Under the pieces are notes generated by a model. That model did no database searches. It was given only the letters and a program-made list of their open reading frames with translations, and was not told the origin of the DNA. A stretch of DNA of 64,000 nt from contig NZ_QMEA01000001.1 in assembly GCF_012912105.1 (NCBI RefSeq), positions 62,001-126,000 of the forward strand. The letters run 5' to 3'. The position numbers and the translations under genes are program-made. Below are positions 63,155 through 64,000 of this stretch, piece by piece; within the stretch, counting starts at the first letter, position 1; every line of letters starts with the position of its first letter. This stretch comes from Brasilonema sp. UFV-L1 (GTDB lineage Bacteria; Cyanobacteriota; Cyanobacteriia; Cyanobacteriales; Nostocaceae).

Positions 63155-64000
63155 TCAATTCATACCAAATACATTGAGAATCAAGAACAGACCAGCTGCG
63201 AATGTCAATGCGCCCAGAAAAATGCAAGCGGGTAATGTGAGAACCCAAGCGAGTAAAAGATTCCGGACGGTTTCCTGCTGGATTCCAGATCCGTTTGCTG
63301 TCATTGCGCCTGCTACCCCAGAAGACAAAACGTGTGTTGTGCTCACAGGCAAACCAAATTGATCAGCACCTATAATCGTGGACATCGCAACAAATCCAGC
63401 CGAGGCACCTTGAGCATAGTTGAGCTGATCTTTGCCAATCTTTTCACCGACTGTGACCACAACCCGCTTCCATCCAATCATTGTGCCTAGTCCCAGCGAG
63501 AAAGCAACGGCAACTTTCACCCAATAGGGAATGAACTCCGTGACTTTTTCTAAATCTTTCTTGTAGTCTACTAGAAATTTGTCCTCAGCTTTTTCTGTAA
63601 ACGTACCTTGGGAATTGAGTTTACCGATTGTCTTACTGAGTAAATAGATGTCACTTCTCAAAGTGCGGCGATCAGCTTTGGAGATGTCTTTAATGCTGCT
63701 TTTACTAGATAACTGGGCTGAGATCTCGCGATTTTTAGTAGCCAAAGCGGCAAACGTCTTGTCGTCGGCATAACCTGATTTGAGGAAGTTAGACAGTTCG
63801 GGGTCTACGTCCTTCCCCTCCAAAGACACCCCAGACGGAACGTATTTGTCAAGAGTCACAATAGCAGCTTTTGACCCTTGAGATAACTGGCTGAATGTTG
63901 CCGGATCAACATTCAAATCTAATGCATACAGACCTGGCAGAATGCCTATCAAAATGAGCATAATCAGCCCCATCCCTTTTTGCCCGTCATTCGAGCCGTG
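63155..64000 (-). CDS. pit: PiT-family inorganic phosphate transporter, C-terminal part
   Basis: The gene runs off the right edge of the window. The visible part begins inside the PiT signature (HGSNDGQKGMGLIML) at the edge, continues through a roughly 120-residue soluble insert (SKADRRTLRSDIYLLSKTIG) and has the second signature region GFVAMSTIIGADQFGLPVSTTHVLSSG before two final helices. PiT proteins carry metal-phosphate with H+ or Na+. The 5' part and start codon lie beyond the window. Confidence 0.9.
   Translation of the reverse strand, partial: HGSNDGQKGMGLIMLILIGILPGLYALDLNVDPATFSQLSQGSKAAIVTLDKYVPSGVSLEGKDVDPELSNFLKSGYADDKTFAALATKNREISAQLSSKSSIKDISKADRRTLRSDIYLLSKTIGKLNSQGTFTEKAEDKFLVDYKKDLEKVTEFIPYWVKVAVAFSLGLGTMIGWKRVVVTVGEKIGKDQLNYAQGASAGFVAMSTIIGADQFGLPVSTTHVLSSGVAGAMTANGSGIQQETVRNLLLAWVLTLPACIFLGALTFAAGLFLILNVFGMN

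Overview
The window reads as the chromosome of a filamentous, probably heterocyst-forming cyanobacterium (Nostocales; Scytonema/Tolypothrix/Brasilonema-like). The evidence is many GCGATCGC (HIP1) sites, cyanobacterial families (zeta-carotene desaturase, a COP23-domain protein, a YYLEGVGYLVGD-type small protein, a DUF4347 surface protein, a CPBP protease with coiled coil), abundant short repeats and MITE-like elements, and a 6S RNA downstream of purK. No database was searched; all family names come from reading motifs.

Region 1 (about 0.2-18.6 kb, minus strand) is one tightly packed glycan operon. In transcription order it encodes a GH-A glycosidase/GT2 fusion, a small membrane protein, two MsbA/HepA-like ABC exporters, two hexapeptide acyltransferases, three paralogous GT-B-type glycosyltransferases, three GT2 glycosyltransferases sharing an unusual C-terminal module, a 2OG-Fe(II) dioxygenase-like protein, an SDR lacking the usual catalytic Tyr/Lys, and a HlyD-type adaptor. 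It probably builds, decorates and exports an extracellular glycan or glycolipid.

Region 2 (18.6-22.3 kb) holds an HTH-NACHT ATPase between the two sugar operons. A conserved 72-bp element lies upstream of each operon, in the same orientation relative to each: a likely shared regulatory site.

Region 3 (22.3-29.7 kb, plus strand) is a nucleotide-sugar operon: NAD-dependent epimerase, RfbC-like 3,5-epimerase, C-methyltransferase, glucose-1-phosphate cytidylyltransferase, PIG-L deacetylase and a DUF4910-like peptidase-fold protein, then purK. It likely supplies a branched deoxysugar to the region 1 machinery.

Region 4 (29.8-35 kb) is a nested mobile island between purK and 6S RNA. An IS200/IS605 element (intact tnpA, damaged tnpB) carries a group II intron inside tnpB; excising 31830-34212 restores the tnpB C-terminus exactly. 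Two inverted copies of a hairpin family with covarying stems flank the IS; a third copy is near 59.2 kb.

Region 5 (35-64 kb) is mostly housekeeping and conserved cyanobacterial genes (M16 peptidase pair, peptidoglycan-binding protein, DUF4347/beta-helix protein, PD-(D/E)XK nuclease, zds with SRPBCC partner, IscA/SufA, TPR, FHA, copper P-type ATPase, TM2, CPBP protease, COP23, PiT transporter cut by the window edge). They are separated by gene-poor, repeat-rich spacers, including a strongly structured roughly 385-nt element resembling an IS200/IS605-linked guide RNA directly before a start codon.
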